From contig JAHSVC010000065.1 of assembly GCA_021397845.1 (NCBI GenBank), forward strand, positions 124,001 through 188,000: 64,000 nt of DNA, given 5' to 3'. The notes beneath the pieces were generated by a model. That model was given only the letters and a program-made list of their open reading frames with translations, was not told the origin of the DNA and did not search any database. The DNA comes from Areca catechu. Taxonomy: Eukaryota > Streptophyta > Magnoliopsida > Arecales > Arecaceae. Made by a program: the position numbers and the translations under genes. Below, piece after piece: positions 33,550 through 43,969 of this stretch (positions are counted from its first letter, which is position 1; the number at the start of each line of letters is the position of its first letter).

Positions 33550-34956
33550 GCCATTCTTACTATTAACCTTTTATTTTAATTTTCTGACAGAATACAAATC
33601 TTTAGGATGGCCATCCGAACACACTCACTTAGTCCCTTATACTATGGCCACGATCGGCCCGTGGCTCGCCCCAAAAGAGCCTAGACCTGTGTCACATGCC
33701 GCACACCGGTCATGTGCCAGCGATAGCCCCGCTGGAGGCCCAAAAGGAATCTAGCTCTGAGTATCACACGAGGGACATGCTTCCCAGCATGGGCTAAAAT
33801 AAAACAACAACTCCTGTGTCACATACCGCACGTCGGTCATGTGCCAGCGATAGCCCCGCTGGAGGCCCAAAAGGAGTCTAGATCCTCGTGTGATCATAGT
33901 TGGACTAGGGAGCAAATACAACCAACTCACCTCATGACTCATTACATTCTAGCCTAAGGTTAAATTTCACAACGCATCAAGATATATGTATGTAGCATGA
34001 ACATAAACAATAAAATTTATTAACAAGTCAAGTAAAGGGGTCACAGCATGCATGGCAAATTTTATCGGTGAGTGATAACTTACAGTTTCACCAACTCAGC
34101 ACTAATCCTGATTTCCCAAGGAGGATGACGATCCTGCATCACAATTTATTTTGATTATTATTTAATATCATTAATTTTATTTTTTTAAAAAAAATAAATC
34201 CCTTGGGGCAATCCCCAAACAATGCCTTCCATCTTGCTGGTACAAGGTTGGCCCATTCAAGATAAAAGGCCTAGCCCAACAGGGCATGGCCCAACCAAGT
34301 CTGGCCCAACGAGCCCTGGCCCAGCCAAGCCCGGCCCAGCCCGGCCCGGTCCGCCACGCCCGGCCCAGCCCGGCCACAACAGGCTTGGCCCAGCCAAGCC
34401 TGAAACAAACCAAGCCCCCGTCCCCCCCCCTTCGGCCAGGCATTCGCCCGACCTCACGAGAGAAGCAGGGGGATCGACGGCGATCCTCCCGTCCGACCAC
34501 CACGATGACCATGCCGGAGAAGGAAGAGGAGTCCGGCGGCGGCTTCCTCACTGCCGGCCACCGCCCAAGGCTTCAACGGAGAGGAAAATCAACCGGATTC
34601 TCCCCTCCGTCGAGCCGCACAAGCCCTCAACGCCCATACCAGGGAGAGAGAGGACTTACCGGCGAGAGGCGTCTCCGATCCCACGACCTCCGGCGAAGGG
34701 CGTTCCGGCGAGGGCAGGGCACTCGAGGAACCGTCGTCGCTCCACCACAGGAAGAAGCTCTCGCATCAACAGAGGTAATCCCCAGAGCCTTAAACCCGAG
34801 GAGAAATCTTATCTCCCCCCCCTCTCCGGCGGCGGCGTCGGATTTGTCCGGATTTCTCGCCGGAGAATCCGACCTTCCGAACCATAGGGATTTTGAACTG
34901 AAGTCGGCAAGGGCTGCCGACTTCAGCCCAAATCCAGCCCAAAACCCGTCCTCACA
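33108..34956 (-). repeat. 3' LTR of the Tekay-like element
   Basis: The 1849-bp LTR begins TGTCGCGCCCC and ends CCTCACA on the plus strand. It holds an (AT)n tract (about 33532-33548), a duplicated block (GTGCCAGCGATAGCCCCGCT at about 33715 and 33842) and a CCCGGCCCAG-rich array (about 34310-34390). ORFs of more than 200 codons in its GC-rich part are not genes. Relative to the other LTR it lacks about 36 bp of the CCCGGCC array and differs near 33890-33930. Confidence 0.92.
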
Positions 34957-34968
34957 TTCTCCCCACCT
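34957..34968 (-). other. Polypurine tract of the Tekay-like element
   Basis: The minus strand reads AGGTGGGGAGAA directly before the LTR's TGTGAGGAC, preceded by an 11-T run. This is the usual chromovirus PPT pattern. Confidence 0.88.
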
Positions 34969-34994
34969 AAAAAAAAAAATTTCGTCCTCGAAAT

Positions 34995-35580
34995 TTACAT
35001 ACCTGGGTTCTGGAAAAGTTGAGGATATTTAACTTTCATGATTTCTTCTAACTCCCAAGTGGCTTCCCATTCTGAATGATTACTCCACTGGACTTTAACA
35101 TAAGGAATGACGCGTCGCCTCAGGACTTGCTCCTTTCTATCCACCACCTTCACTGGTTGTTCCTCATAAGACAAATTTTCCTTGAATTGAAGTGGTCCCA
35201 ATTCAATTACATGATTTGGATCAGGTACATACTTCCTCAGCATAGAAACATGAAAAACATTATGTACACCAGCAAGAGATGGTGGTAAAGCAAGCCGATA
35301 AGCCACAGCTCCAATTTTCTCCAAGATTTCAAAAGGACCCACATACCGAGGGCTTAACTTCCCTCGCACCCCAAATCTCATAACTCCTTTAGTAGGGGAC
35401 ACTTTAAGTAACACATGGTCCCCCACCATAAATTTCAGTTCTCTTCTCCGATTATCTGCATAACTCTTTTGTCGACTCTGAGCTGTAAACAGTCGCTTCC
35501 TAATAAGTTGGATTTTATCTGTGGTTTGCAGCACAATATCTGGTCCCAAAAGTTTCCTCTCACCAACATCATCCCAACAT
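34995..35580 (-). pseudogene. Integrase C-terminus with chromodomain (frameshifted)
   Basis: This frame holds the integrase end: RRRELKFMVGDHVLLKVSP, the GPY/F motif region (SPRYVGPFEILEKIG) and HNVFHVSMLRKYVPD. A chromodomain-like tail follows (VIPYVKVQWSNHSEWEATWE). Chromodomains direct integration to particular chromatin. The segment is out of frame with the pol ORF upstream. A single missing base in a C run at about 35583, where the CRTP motif becomes CRTRYV, explains the break. Confidence 0.88.
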
Positions 35581-37963
35581 ACCGGGTCCTACATCTCCTC
35601 CCATAGAGAGCTTCAAAAGGTGCCATCTTAATGGTTGCTTGATAACTGTTGTTATATGCAAATTCTATCAGTGACAAATGATCATCCCAAGACCCTTTTA
35701 AATCAAGAACACATGCTCTCAACATATCTTCTAATGTCTGAATCGTCCTCTCTGACTGCCCATCTGTTTGAGGATGAAAGGCTGTACTAAACTCCAGCTT
35801 GGTTTTCATAGCTTGATGCAAACTCCTCCAAAATTGAGAAACAAATCTAGTATCCCTATCAGATACAATTGATACAGGAATACCATGCAATCTAACAATC
35901 TCATCGATATATAATTTTGCTAATCTTTCCATGGAGAAATTGACTTTGACAGGTAGAAAATGAGCTGACTTTGTCAATCGATCTACAACAACCCAAATAG
36001 CATCAAATCCTCTGAGAGTCCTTGGCAATCCTGAAACAAAGTCCATTGTGACATTCTCCCATTTCCATACAGGGATAGCTAGGGGTTGTAGAGGTCCTGC
36101 TGGCCTCTGATGCTCAGCCTTTATTTGCTGACAAGTTAAGCATTGAGCCACGAATATGGCTATTTCCCTTTTCATACCTTTCCACCAGAAGTTCTCCTTA
36201 AGATCTCTATACATTTTTGTGCTTCCAGGGTGAATAGTGTAAATAGCATTGTGGGCATCGACCAAGATTTCCTTCTTTAGACTTTCATCCCCTGGAACAC
36301 ACAACCTGTTTCCAAACCTTAAGGATCCATCCTCATGAATTCGGAATTCCGAGATTATCCCAGATTGTATTTTCTCTCTAATCTTTTGAAATTCTGAATC
36401 ATTCATCTGTGATGCCTTAATTATATCGATCAGGGTAGATTGTATCTTAAGAGTAGCAAGTGAGAATGTAGAGTTATGCATCTGGATCTCCAAACTCAGC
36501 TTTCCAAGATCTTGAAGAATTTCTCCTTGAGAAGTGATTAAGGTTGCCAAGCTACCTCCGGCCTTTCTGCTCAATGCATCAGCCACTACATTTGCTTTTC
36601 CCGGATGATAACTTATTTTCAAATCATAGTCTTTGATCAGTTCCAACCATCTTCTTTGCCTCAAGTTTAACTCTTTTTGAGTAAATAAATACTTAAGACT
36701 TTTATGATCAGTAAAAATTTCACAAGATACACCATACAGGTAATGTCTCCAAATTTTCAGGGCAAAGACTACATCAGCTAGCTCCAAATCATGAGTAGGG
36801 TAGTTTAATTCATGTGTTTTAAGCTGCCTAGATGCGTAGGCCACCACCTTCTCCCTTTGCATAAGAACACATCCTAACCCTTTTCTGGAGGCATCACTGT
36901 AAATAGAAAAATCCTCACTTCCAGTTGGTAAGGTAAGAATAGGAGCTGATACCAAGCGCTTCTTTAACTCTTGGAAGCTTTTCTCACAATCATCAGACCA
37001 AACAAATTTAATCCCTTTATGGGTTAGCTGGGTCAGTGGCAAGGCTATACGGGAAAATCCCTCCACAAACCTTCGGTAATAACCAGCTAGACCCAGAAAA
37101 CTACGGACTTCAGTTACATTAGTTGGTCTATTCCATTCAACAATTGCTTCAATCTTTGCTGGATCAACAGATATCCCTTCCTTAGAGATTGTGTGGCCAA
37201 GAAAAGAAATATTATCAAGCCAGAATTGACATTTCTTCAGCTTTGCATACAATCTCTGCTCCCTTAGTATTTGTAAGATTTTCCTTAAATGTTTTTCATG
37301 TTCCTCCGGATTCTTGGAATAAACTAGAATGTCATCAATAAAAACTACTACACACTGATCCAAATATGATTTGAATATCCTGTTCATCATGTCCATGAAA
37401 GCTGCCGGAGCATTCATCAGTCCGAAAGGCATCACCAGAAATTCATAATGCCCATATCTAGTCCGAAAGGCTGTTTTGGATATGTCTTCATTCTTAATTT
37501 TCAACTGATAATATCTGGACCGCAAGTCGATTTTTGAGAACACCTGAGCGCCTTGCAACTGGTCAAAAAGATCATCAATTCTGGGAAGGGGATACTTATT
37601 TCGAATTGTCAACTTGTTCAATTCTCGATAATCAATACACAACCTCAGACTTCCATCCTTCTTCCTGACAAACAGTACTGGAGCACCCCATGGTGAAACA
37701 CTCGGCCTGATGAATCCCTTATCGAGCAGATCCTGAAGTTGTTCCTTGAGTTCTTTCAATTCAGCTGGTGCCATTCTATAAGGAGCTTTAGACACAGGTT
37801 CTGCATTAGGTAAGAGATCAATAGAAAATTCCATCTCTCTGTCAGGAGGTAATCCCGGCAATTCATCTGGAAATACATCCGGAAATTCTTTCACAATAGG
37901 AATATTTCCACCCCTTCTCCTTCTTGCTGGAGATCCATAACATTGGCCAAATATCCTGCACAA
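35435..37963 (-). CDS. pol: Tekay-like pol: RT, RNase H, integrase
   Basis: The 842-codon open frame starts after the protease. It contains EFPDVFPDELPGLPPDRE, RT (WGAPVLFVRKKDGSLRLCID; catalytic FIDDILVYS; LGLAGYYRRFVEGFSRIA) and RNase H (YSDASRKGLGCVLMQ, FTDHKSLKYL). Integrase follows, with an HHCC region (CLTCQQIKAEHQRPAG) and core residues in MDFVSGLP, SDRDTRF and GQSERTIQ. All catalytic motifs that I can see are kept. The ORF overlaps the protease frame by a one-base shift at about 37920 and shifts frame after CRTRYV near its end. It is nearly intact but not a single open polyprotein. Confidence 0.93.
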   Translation of the reverse strand: MCRIFGQCYGSPARRRRGGNIPIVKEFPDVFPDELPGLPPDREMEFSIDLLPNAEPVSKAPYRMAPAELKELKEQLQDLLDKGFIRPSVSPWGAPVLFVRKKDGSLRLCIDYRELNKLTIRNKYPLPRIDDLFDQLQGAQVFSKIDLRSRYYQLKIKNEDISKTAFRTRYGHYEFLVMPFGLMNAPAAFMDMMNRIFKSYLDQCVVVFIDDILVYSKNPEEHEKHLRKILQILREQRLYAKLKKCQFWLDNISFLGHTISKEGISVDPAKIEAIVEWNRPTNVTEVRSFLGLAGYYRRFVEGFSRIALPLTQLTHKGIKFVWSDDCEKSFQELKKRLVSAPILTLPTGSEDFSIYSDASRKGLGCVLMQREKVVAYASRQLKTHELNYPTHDLELADVVFALKIWRHYLYGVSCEIFTDHKSLKYLFTQKELNLRQRRWLELIKDYDLKISYHPGKANVVADALSRKAGGSLATLITSQGEILQDLGKLSLEIQMHNSTFSLATLKIQSTLIDIIKASQMNDSEFQKIREKIQSGIISEFRIHEDGSLRFGNRLCVPGDESLKKEILVDAHNAIYTIHPGSTKMYRDLKENFWWKGMKREIAIFVAQCLTCQQIKAEHQRPAGPLQPLAIPVWKWENVTMDFVSGLPRTLRGFDAIWVVVDRLTKSAHFLPVKVNFSMERLAKLYIDEIVRLHGIPVSIVSDRDTRFVSQFWRSLHQAMKTKLEFSTAFHPQTDGQSERTIQTLEDMLRACVLDLKGSWDDHLSLIEFAYNNSYQATIKMAPFEALYGRRCRTRYVGMMLVRGNFWDQILCCKPQIKSNLLGSDCLQLRVDKRVMQIIGEEN

Positions 37964-38384
37964 CCTTGCCTCAGCATCCGTTTAGCTTGCATAGCTGTAA
38001 TCATTCTCGTAGGGGTCTTCCCTTCACCGCCAAAGAAACCAAAAGGTTCCTGACCTGGAGGGTAGAAAACTACTCTCTTCCCGAAACAATCTACTGTGGC
38101 ATGATAAGAAGCTAGCCAATCCATTCCCAAAATAATATCAAACTCTTCCATTTCCAATACCATTAGATCGGATGAAAATTCATGGTTTCCAATGCTTAGA
38201 GTGCAGGATGGACAAATCATGTTAACCATGATAATGCCCCCATTTGGAATGGATACTCCGATCTCGAAATTTAGAGGTACTGGTTCCATACCAGCCTTCT
38301 TAGCAAATCCGGTTGAGATAAAAGAGTGTGTTGCTCCGGAATCAAATAAAACACGGGCATAAGAAGAAACTACTTTGATGGTAC
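37891..38384 (-). CDS. Tekay-like retropepsin (protease)
   Basis: The frame holds VLFDSGATHSFIS (about 38310-38350), with the D-S-G active site, then the conserved FDIILGMDWLASYHATVDC (about 38090-38145). It ends in a Gln/Glu-rich stretch where one base in a G run (about 37920) shifts it away from the pol frame. Its 5' part is in frame with gag only if the 77-nt segment at 38385-38461 is removed. Confidence 0.88.
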
Positions 38385-38461
38385 CTACCAGATAATCCTT
38401 ACTTAATAATTATTTGCACTCAATTAAATCAATAAATAAAAAAAAAATCTTGCGAAATTAC
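38385..38461 (-). other. Candidate spliceosomal intron between gag and protease
   Basis: On the minus strand a 77-nt segment begins GTAATTT and ends CTGGTAG. It has 17 G/C bases of 77 (78% AT), with a U-rich stretch. Unspliced, gag runs into a stop (NFARFFFYLLI) and is out of frame with protease. Removing exactly GT..AG joins gag ...VVTG to TIKVV... in frame with the protease, the sequence expected of the family. The alternative is a random AT-rich insertion; only transcripts or sister copies can decide. Confidence 0.5.
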
Positions 38462-39710
38462 CTGTCACCACAGCATTCGATGCCTGAGCATCTTGCTGAG
38501 TTAGAGCATACACACGAGCCTGGGTCTTCTGCTTCTGGCGCTCACCAGATCCATAAGCTATAGGTTGTCCTTGGATAAAAGCTGGTACATTTGAAGGAGG
38601 AGGTGCTGGCGGTCGCGGTGCATTCTGGAAGGTATACTGGTTTCCAGGATTCTGAGAACGTGGGCAATTCATAGCTTTGTGGCCTTGCTGACCACAATTA
38701 AAACAAGCCCCAGAAAACCAACGACAATCCTGCTCTAAATGAAAACCTTGACATCTCCTGCAACGAGGACCATTACCCTGCTGAGGACCTGGATCTTGCC
38801 TTTGATTTCCCCTCTGTCTAGGTTGTTTGCCAGAGTGTTGGTTCCCACGCTGCCCATCAGGTCTGGATCTCTTCCTCAGCTGCCGTTCCCTCTCCTGCTG
38901 CATATTATCAACCTCTTGCTCTACAATTTTTGCTTTACTAACGACGTCCCGGTATGAGGCCAGCTGCATGGGTCTTACTCCAGCACGAATCCTGGGTTTA
39001 AGTCCTTTCTCAAATCTCCGTGCCTTGATATAGTCCGTGGCCACCAACTCCGGAGCAAAGCGGGACAGTTCAATAAACTTGGCTTCATACTGTGTCACGG
39101 TCAAGCCTCCTTGTATCAATCTGGTAAATTCGCTCTCCTTCTCAAATCTGAGACTTTCAGGAAAATACATATCCAAAAACTCTTGGCGAAAAATATCCCA
39201 AGTTATCGGCTCTTCATTGCCATATTGTCTTCTGACAGCATCCCACCATTCCGAAGCTTCGCCTTGTAGTTGATAAGCTGCAAAGCGAACTTTTTCCCGA
39301 TCCGTACAGTCCATGCTGACAAAGACCTTCTCCATTTCTTTCAGCCACTTCAAGGATTCAGTAGGTTCAGTAGAACCCTCAAATGTAGGAGGTGCCAACT
39401 TCTTAAATTCAGTGATCCCCCGATCCATTTTAGATGACTGACCACCCCTATTCCCCTGCTACCTCAATTCCTGCACAAGTCCAGTTAGAGCCTGGATAAG
39501 ACCTACCACCTGACCATCAGAATTGGCTGTCCTCATATCATGCTGCAGAGGAGGAGGACTAACTGCTCGACTCTCGCCCTGATCAGGTGATAGGCTACGA
39601 GCCATGTAAGCGCCGGCCGCCCGAGATGGACCCGCTGCCTGCGAAGTATCATGAGCTCGAGACGCATGATCATTTTGATTTGATGTCCTCATGGATCGGG
39701 TCCGAGCCAT
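38424..39710 (-). CDS. gag: Tekay-like gag with internal stop
   Basis: The minus-strand frame starts at 39710 (MARTRSMRTSNQN) and reaches an in-frame TAG at about 39459-39461. It then continues in the same frame (MDRGITEFKKLAPPTFEG, 39428). It has the gag core (WDIFRQEFLDMYFPESLR, YEAKFIELSRFAPELV), a basic Gln/Arg-rich linker and a CCHC zinc knuckle, CFNCGQQGHKAMNCP (about 38650-38695). The core itself is open to the candidate intron. The stop may be a mutation, or translation may start at 39428. Confidence 0.9.
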
Positions 39711-39840
39711 TAAACCTATAGCACAAATGTTGGTTAGTTAAATAATATGACCTTACTTGTACTTTATCAATTTAAACTTGCCCTAATTGTCTCTACCCCG
39801 CTCTCACTATCTAAAATATTTTAGTTTCTGAGACAAGCCT

Positions 39841-39853
39841 GGCTCTGATACCA
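39841..39853 (-). other. Primer-binding site of the Tekay-like element
   Basis: The minus strand reads TGGTATCAGAGCC, seven bases inside the 5' LTR boundary. It is complementary to the 3' end of initiator tRNA-Met. Confidence 0.92.
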
Positions 39854-39860
39854 CTAAATC

Positions 39861-41735
39861 TGTCGCGCCCCAAACCCAAGATCAGGCCAGTAGTGCGACA
39901 GACGGCCGTATGTTCTGGGAATTTAATATTTTCCAAGAACATACCAGGCCTGCACCAACCATATCTTACAAAATAATGAGTACCAGGCATTAAATTAATA
40001 AAGCAAAAGTAGACAAGTAGATTCAATTGTCAAATAGTCAACCGTCATACATTTATCATGATCTAAATTCATGAAATAAAAATAATAATAATGATAGTGT
40101 CCACTAAATCCTATGCCTCACTGATTGAATCCCTGGCCCATATGTTCCTCTGATCCTGAAAAAAAATGCAAGGGAAAAGGATGAGTTTCCTTAAACTCAG
40201 TAAGTCATCACATGTTACAAATATATTTTTACCATGAATCTAGAGTAATTCTATACATAGGAGCAACCCAAAAAAAAAAATATATATATATATATAAGCC
40301 ATTCTTACTATTAACCTTTTATTTTAATTTTCTGACAGAATACAAATCTTTAGGATGGCCATCCGAACACACTCACTTAGTCCCTTATACTATGGCCACG
40401 ATCGGCCCATGGCTCGCCCCAAAAGCCTAGACCCTGTGTCATATGCCGCACACCGGTCATGTGCCAGCGATAGCCCCGCTGGAGGCCCAAAAGGAATCTA
40501 GCTCTGAGTATCACACGAGGGACATGCTTCCCAGCATGGGCTAAAATAAAACAACAACTCCTGTGTCACATACCGCACGTCGGTCATGTGCCAGCGATAG
40601 CCCCGCTGGAGGCCCAAAAGGAGTCTAGATCCTCGATCCTCGTGACTCTACAAAAACAACCAACTCACCCCATGACTCATTACATTCTAGTCTAAGGTTA
40701 AATTTCACAACGCATCAAGATATATGTATGTAGCATGAACATAAACAATAAAATTTATAACAAGTCAAGTAAAGGGGTCACAGCATGCATGGCAAATTTT
40801 ATCGGTGAGTGATAACTTACAGTTTCACCAACTCAGCACTAATCCTGATTTCCCAAGGAGGATGACGATCCTGCATCACAATTTATTTGATTATTATTTA
40901 ATATCATTAATTTTATTTTTTTTAAAAAATAAATCCCTTGGGGCAATCCCCAAACAATGCCTTCCATCTTGCTGGTACAAGGTTGGCCCATTCAAGATAA
41001 AAGGCCTAGCCCAACAGGGCATGGCCCAACCAAGTCTGGCCCAACGAGCCCTGGCCCAGCCAAGCCCGGCCCAGCCCGGCCCAGCCAAGCCCGGCCCGGC
41101 CCGGCCCGGCCCGTCCAGCCACGCCCGTCCCAGCCCGGCCCGGCCCGGCCACAACAGGCTTGGCCCAGCCAAGCCTGAAACAAACCAAGCCCCCGTCCCC
41201 CCCCCTTCGGCCAGGCATTCGCCCGACCTCACGAGAGAAGCAGGGAGGATCGACGGCGATCCTCCCGTCCGACCACCACGATGACCACGCCGGAGAAGGA
41301 AGAGGAGTCCGGCGGCGGCTTCCTCACTGCTGGCCACCGCCCAAGGCTTCAACGGAGAGGAAAATCAACCGGATTCTCCCCTCCGTCGAGCCGCACAAGC
41401 CCTCAACGCCCATACCAGGGAGAGAGAGGACTTACCGGCGAGAGGCGTCTCCGATCCCACGACCTCCGGCGAAGGGCGTTCCGGCGAGGGCAGGGCACTC
41501 GAGGAACCGTCGTCGCTCCACCACAGGAAGAAGCTCTCGCATCAACAGAGGTAATCCCCAGAGCCTTAAACCCGAGGAGAAATCTTATCTCCCCCCCCTC
41601 TCCGGCGGCGGCGTCGGATTTGTCCGGATTTCTCGCCGGAGAATCCGACCTTCCGAACCATAGGGATTTTGAACTGAAGTCGGCAAGGGCCGCCGACTTC
41701 AGCCCAAATCCAGTCCAAAAGGACCGGTCCTCACA
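39861..41735 (-). repeat. 5' LTR of the Tekay-like element
   Basis: The 1875-bp LTR begins TGTCGCGCCCC and ends CCTCACA, followed by the GTAAA target duplication. It matches the other LTR nearly base for base. The main differences are a longer CCCGGCC array (about 41045-41155), small indels in A/T runs and a rearranged patch at about 40630-40660. Confidence 0.93.
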
Positions 41736-41740
41736 GTAAA

Positions 41741-42100
41741 AGATAAGAGTAATCGTCAAGAGCTTCATCACTGCTTCAGAAATTATCTATTATTGTAAAT
41801 AATCCAAAACGAAGGGCATAGACTTCGAAAAGTCCTTCGATATTATCTCCCGGAACTTTCTCTTCAATCTTTTGAAAAGCAGAGGATTTGGATCATATTG
41901 GATATCTTGGATATCTTCTCTAATCCAAACGTCTAGTTCTTGCATAATTATCAATGGTGCACCGGGGAAATGGTTTCAAAACAAGCGTGGCTTCAAGCAA
42001 GGTAACCCCCTATCCCTTTTGTTATTTATTCTAAGTTGCAGACACCTTAAGCAAAATCTTTAAACTCGCGAGAATGGAGCGCTTGATCACCGGCATGGGT
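41741..42100 (+). pseudogene. LINE ORF2 RT, second segment
   Basis: After the Tekay target duplication the LINE continues with the RT palm region. Recognisable pieces are IDFEKSFDIISRNFLF-like text (41818-41865), SRGFGSYWISWISSL (about 41876-41920), NGAPGKWFQNKRGFKQGNPLS (about 41953-42020) and KIFKLA (about 42050-42068). The frame changes once near 42030. It is cut at 42101 by a solo LTR. Confidence 0.82.
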
Positions 42101-42385
42101 TGTAACACCCATAAAAAAAAAAAAAACTGAGACGAGGTTGAGCGGGGAAGGAAACCAAAATCTTTAAACTCGCGAGAACGGAGGGCTTGATCACCGGCAT
42201 GGGTTGTAACACCCATATATATATATATATATATATAAACTGAGACGAGGTTGAGCGGGAAGGAAAACCAAAATCTTTAAACTCCGCGAGAACGGAGGGC
42301 TTGATCACCGGCATGGGTTGTAACACCCATATATATAAAAAAAAAAAAAAAAAAATTGAGACGAGGTTGAGCGGGGAAGGAAACG
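42053..42385. repeat. Tandem triplication across the LINE/LTR junction
   Basis: Three head-to-tail copies (about 42053-42156, 42157-42269 and 42270-42385; 104-116 bp) each contain about 48 bp of LINE RT sequence (AAAATCTTTAAACTCG...GGCATGGG). Each continues with the first 55-65 bp of the inserted LTR (TGTAACACCCAT...GACGAGGTTGAGCGGGGAAGG). They differ in an A-run or (TA)n microsatellite in the middle. The duplication must have happened after the LTR inserted in the LINE. Confidence 0.9.
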
Positions 42386-43969
42386 AAACAGGAGAGGCTT
42401 CTTCTCCCTAATCCAACCGGAAATCTTGTCGGGGGTCTCGATGGGAGAGTCGTGAGAGGTGTAGGAGCTGGTCGGCGATGGGTCCGTGTAAGTTTGGGAC
42501 TCGTTTGGTCGGTGGTAGAGTTCCAAATGACAAGGAAAACACCGGTTATTTTCTTTAAATTTTTCACACCGCCGCCCATCAAGCCTCTTCATGCACCTTC
42601 TTCCTCTCCGACGAGCGACCGGAAACTTTCCAATGCCGGCCGGTGAGTCCTTTTCCTTTATTTTCAATTTTTAGGGGAGATTTCGGATGGGTTTTTATTG
42701 GGTTTCCGTTTGTTTTGGGGCCGTCCATCGTCGGAGGTCGCGCCGTCGCCTGCTTCTGACCCGTCGGGGTCTTCCGGTGACCTCATCCCATTGGCCACCA
42801 CCGGCGACCATTGGAGGTCGGCTTGGTTTAGACGGGGAAAAGCAACAGGGGGGTTCGGGAGAAAGAAGGAAAGAAGAGAAGAAAGAAAGAGGGAGAATAA
42901 ATATTTTATAATAATATATATTTATAGGAGAGAGAGGATCGGGAAGTTTTCTCATAATTCGTGCAACTAGAAATTTAGATTTTTAATTAAATTATTTATG
43001 TAGGGAATCAGTCCCCTGAACAGGAAGGCGTTGTGCAGATCTCGAGTACAGACTAGTTCAGGTGTAGATAATTGAGTTTTTAAGAGGTAAGGATCTCTGG
43101 ACCTGATCACCGGAATATATATATATATATTTATTTCGATATGATTTGATTCGGGCATATGAGCATCAGTATACATGACTAGATTTGCATGGATTAGTTG
43201 ATATTTATGTGCTGGACAGCATGATTTTTGATGTTACTAGTTATGTTCTGGTTTACTATGTGTTATCAATAATATGTTATTTATGTCGGATGGACCATGA
43301 ATGATGTATTATTTGTGTGGATTTGACCATGATACAGTTTTTGGAAAGCTATGAATGTTATGATTGCCATGAGATGATGTGGATGGATAAAGTGATAACG
43401 GTGTCTGGACTAGCCATGGATCTGAAGTTGCCAGAGCCTCGGGCTTCGTACGAAGAATAGTCGGCCATGGGTGTTTAAAACATGGGACAGCCAGAGTCAC
43501 GGGTTTTGTACGTGAGCTAACCTGGCCGCGGGCTTAGAATACATGGTTGATAGTGTGGTTGCCAATCATGGGCGTCGCATGACAATAGCTAGTCCAGTAT
43601 CCTAAAGAAGAGGAAAAGTTAATAAAAACATTTAAAGGAAATATAATATTGGAAAAGGGTTTCGATATACTTGATATGTGATTGGTTTTGGTTGCGTGAC
43701 CGAAAATTTATTGTTTTCTCGTTAAACTACTGTGATTTTGCTGCTTTCAGTTTTTATATTAATACTGGTGTGATTGTAAAGGAATCTTACTGGACTGTAT
43801 AGCTCACTCCCTGTTTTCTATTTTTTTTCCAGAGACTCAGGATACATAGCGAGGATTGGGCTGGGTGTGAGACGGAGCTTCATTAATGTTGAGTTAGTTA
43901 GTTAGTTAGTTAGTTTCGATTACTGATGCTTGTTGTGAATCAGTAGACCAATTAGTGATATTGATTTAA
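42101..43969 (+). repeat. Solo or truncated gypsy LTR in the LINE
   Basis: The insertion begins TGTAACACCC, a common start of Tekay/Del-type LTRs, and ends near TTTAATAA, without the expected CA. LINE RT coding then resumes (ATGGATCATTCACAATG...). A short G/A-variant match ATGGGT/ATGGAT at the two sides may be a decayed target duplication. It contains a CCAGAGACTCAGGATAC block and a TTAG x5 repeat (about 43888-43912). There is no internal region, so it is a solo LTR or a 3'-truncated LTR. Confidence 0.65.

Larger units (their letters stand above)
33108..41735 (-). mobile_element. Full-length Tekay/Del-like chromovirus (Ty3/gypsy)
   Basis: Two long direct repeats (33108-34956 and 39861-41735), both TGTCGCG...CACA, flank a minus-strand gag, protease, RT, RNase H, integrase and chromodomain. 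Target duplications GTAAA lie at 33103-33107 and 41736-41740. The PBS (TGGTATCAGAGCC) and PPT are in place. RT and chromodomain features fit the Tekay/Del clade. LTRs look nearly identical over most of their length, so insertion was recent relative to the other elements here. It splits the LINE ORF2. Confidence 0.95.

Noticed and set aside
34177..35032. Several 120-248 codon ORFs (and their copies at 40805-41739)
   Set aside because: They lie inside the GC-rich part of the Tekay LTRs and occur in both LTRs on both strands; composition artefact.
42101..43969. A complete retrotransposon in the LINE
   Set aside because: No PBS, PPT or coding region inside; only LTR-like sequence, so called a solo or truncated LTR.
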